Assembly (NCBI GenBank): GCA_030040895.1
Contig: JASHSJ010000022.1
Location: 1 to 35,836 of the forward strand
Source of the DNA: Microcaldota archaeon
Lineage (GTDB): Archaea; Micrarchaeota; Micrarchaeia; Micrarchaeales; Micrarchaeaceae
Direction of reading: 5' to 3'
Length of the DNA stretch: 35,836 nt
The position numbers were made by a program, and so were the translations under genes. Below, piece by piece: positions 35,032 through 35,836 of the stretch. A model generated the notes under the pieces. It saw nothing but the letters and a program-made list of their open reading frames with translations, searched no databases and was not told the origin of the DNA. Within the stretch, counting starts at the first letter, position 1, and every line of letters starts with the position of its first letter.

Positions 35032-35036
35032 ATAGA

Positions 35037-35783
35037 ATGGCATTTGGATTCGGCGGTTCCGGTTTCCCAAGGCCGAACAGGAAGAAGAATATGGCCATGT
35101 TGGGACTCGCCGCTGCACTCATAGTGGCCATAGCGGCGATAGTTTTCCTGAGCAGCGAACTTGCATCTACGCATGATTTGCTCGCCAATCTTTCGCGCTC
35201 ATACAATGCATCACAGGCTGAGCTCGCCTCGGTCCAGACGAACCTGAGTTACATAAACACAAACATGAAGGTTGCGCTCACAATGGTGCAGGACCAGAAC
35301 AGCACAATAGCAGACCTGAATACCCAGCTATCCGCTCTGCAAAATGAACAGAGCCAGTCATCATCACAGACGTCATCACTCAACAGCACCGTAGCCAGTC
35401 TAAGGGCGCAGATAGCCTTCCAGAACAGCACAATCGCGGCCTTCCAGAATGAGACTGCTGCCTTGCAGAACATAACCAGCATGGATAACACGACTATCGA
35501 AGTGGACAGCAAGCAGTTCAATCAGACTCCGTCAACCAATACCACACTTGCAGGATTCTACGCCCCGTACGCGGGCTATTTGTCCATATCCGGCACTACG
35601 AACACGACCTATGCAAGAATAACCGTCTATGATGCTGGTGTAACCCAGCAATCCGCTTTCAATTTCACATCCGGCTCCACGTACATTATACCAGTGATTC
35701 CTGGAACTGTTACCGTGAGCATGTACAACCAGAATTCTACACTCAACCTTGCAAGCACAATGACAGTTGAATACACAAACTAA
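35037..35783 (+). CDS. Membrane-anchored coiled-coil protein with C-terminal beta domain
   Basis: 248 residues. A short Gly/Arg-rich cytoplasmic head (residues 1-18) is followed by one membrane helix (about 19-39) and a long Ser/Gln/Asn-rich coiled coil (about 40-148) with near-heptad repeats, such as NSTIADLNTQLSALQNE and NSTIAAFQNETAALQN. A beta-rich domain of about 90 residues (TTLAGFYAPYAGYLSISG onward) closes the protein. There are many N-x-S/T sequons and no cysteines. It is probably a stalk-like surface protein with the C terminus outside. No family recognised. Confidence 0.75.
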   Translation: MAFGFGGSGFPRPNRKKNMAMLGLAAALIVAIAAIVFLSSELASTHDLLANLSRSYNASQAELASVQTNLSYINTNMKVALTMVQDQNSTIADLNTQLSALQNEQSQSSSQTSSLNSTVASLRAQIAFQNSTIAAFQNETAALQNITSMDNTTIEVDSKQFNQTPSTNTTLAGFYAPYAGYLSISGTTNTTYARITVYDAGVTQQSAFNFTSGSTYIIPVIPGTVTVSMYNQNSTLNLASTMTVEYTN

Positions 35784-35785
35784 TT

Positions 35786-35836
35786 ATGGATCTACAAAGT
35801 TTACGAGAGTTTCAAGCAGGACATGGGGCTGCCGAG
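35786..35836 (+). CDS. Start of a further gene (truncated by window edge)
   Basis: An ATG two bases after the previous stop opens a frame that runs to the window end (17 codons), beginning MDLQSLREFQAGHGAAE. The opening is reminiscent of MazG-like nucleotide pyrophosphohydrolases, but too little is present to assign it. Confidence 0.4.
   Translation, partial: MDLQSLREFQAGHGAAE

Overview
The window reads as a compact archaeal chromosome segment. RNA polymerase genes are split in the archaeal way (rpoH, rpoB'', rpoB', rpoA', rpoA''). There is an archaeal Sm protein, CCA-less tRNA genes, TATA boxes about 26 bases before predicted transcript starts, many leaderless or nearly leaderless genes, and many 4-base or longer gene overlaps. 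Small gene size, bacterial-type MetK and MetG, and an archaeal core combined with succinate dehydrogenase suggest a DPANN archaeon of the Micrarchaeota/ARMAN type. That placement is inference from memory of gene content, not from a search.

Layout. 1-2717: end of RNase Z, tRNA-Val, then an AT-rich operon of a free-standing LAGLIDADG endonuclease and methionyl-tRNA synthetase. 2916-6442: bacterial-type MetK, a secreted three-repeat protein, an alpha/beta hydrolase and a DUF488 protein behind tRNA-Ile. 6577-9453: AMMECR1-like, UbiD and UbiA operon; the UbiA lacks two aspartates that are normally in its active site. 9525-12110: RNase HI, a TPR-AAA ATPase and an unknown protein. 12287-19750: RNA polymerase operon followed by LSm. 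19762-22379: tRNA-Ala, a secreted or membrane protein with two membrane helices and a glycine linker, a small membrane protein, a membrane glycosyltransferase and a Rieske protein. 22376-28302: succinate dehydrogenase-fumarase operon, divergent from malic enzyme; together these could carry succinate to fumarate, malate and pyruvate. 28304-30090: CcdA and a membrane-anchored thioredoxin-fold protein, together a split DipZ-like thiol-redox unit. 30077-33883: Nudix hydrolase and a three-gene ABC export system. 34081-35836: unknown protein, small membrane protein, surface coiled-coil protein and the start of a further gene.

The most unusual item is the CcdA gene. Its six membrane helices appear in circularly permuted order: the helix with the SPCxLPL motif, normally first, is last. 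A strong ribosome binding site and tight gene packing leave no room for a missing N-terminal helix. Other items worth attention are the homing endonuclease coupled to metG, the UbiA with altered motifs, palindromic TATA boxes shared by divergent genes, and protein genes directly abutting tRNAs.

No stretch longer than about 300 bases lacks a gene. The longest gaps, 2718-2915 and 12111-12286, hold divergent promoters.
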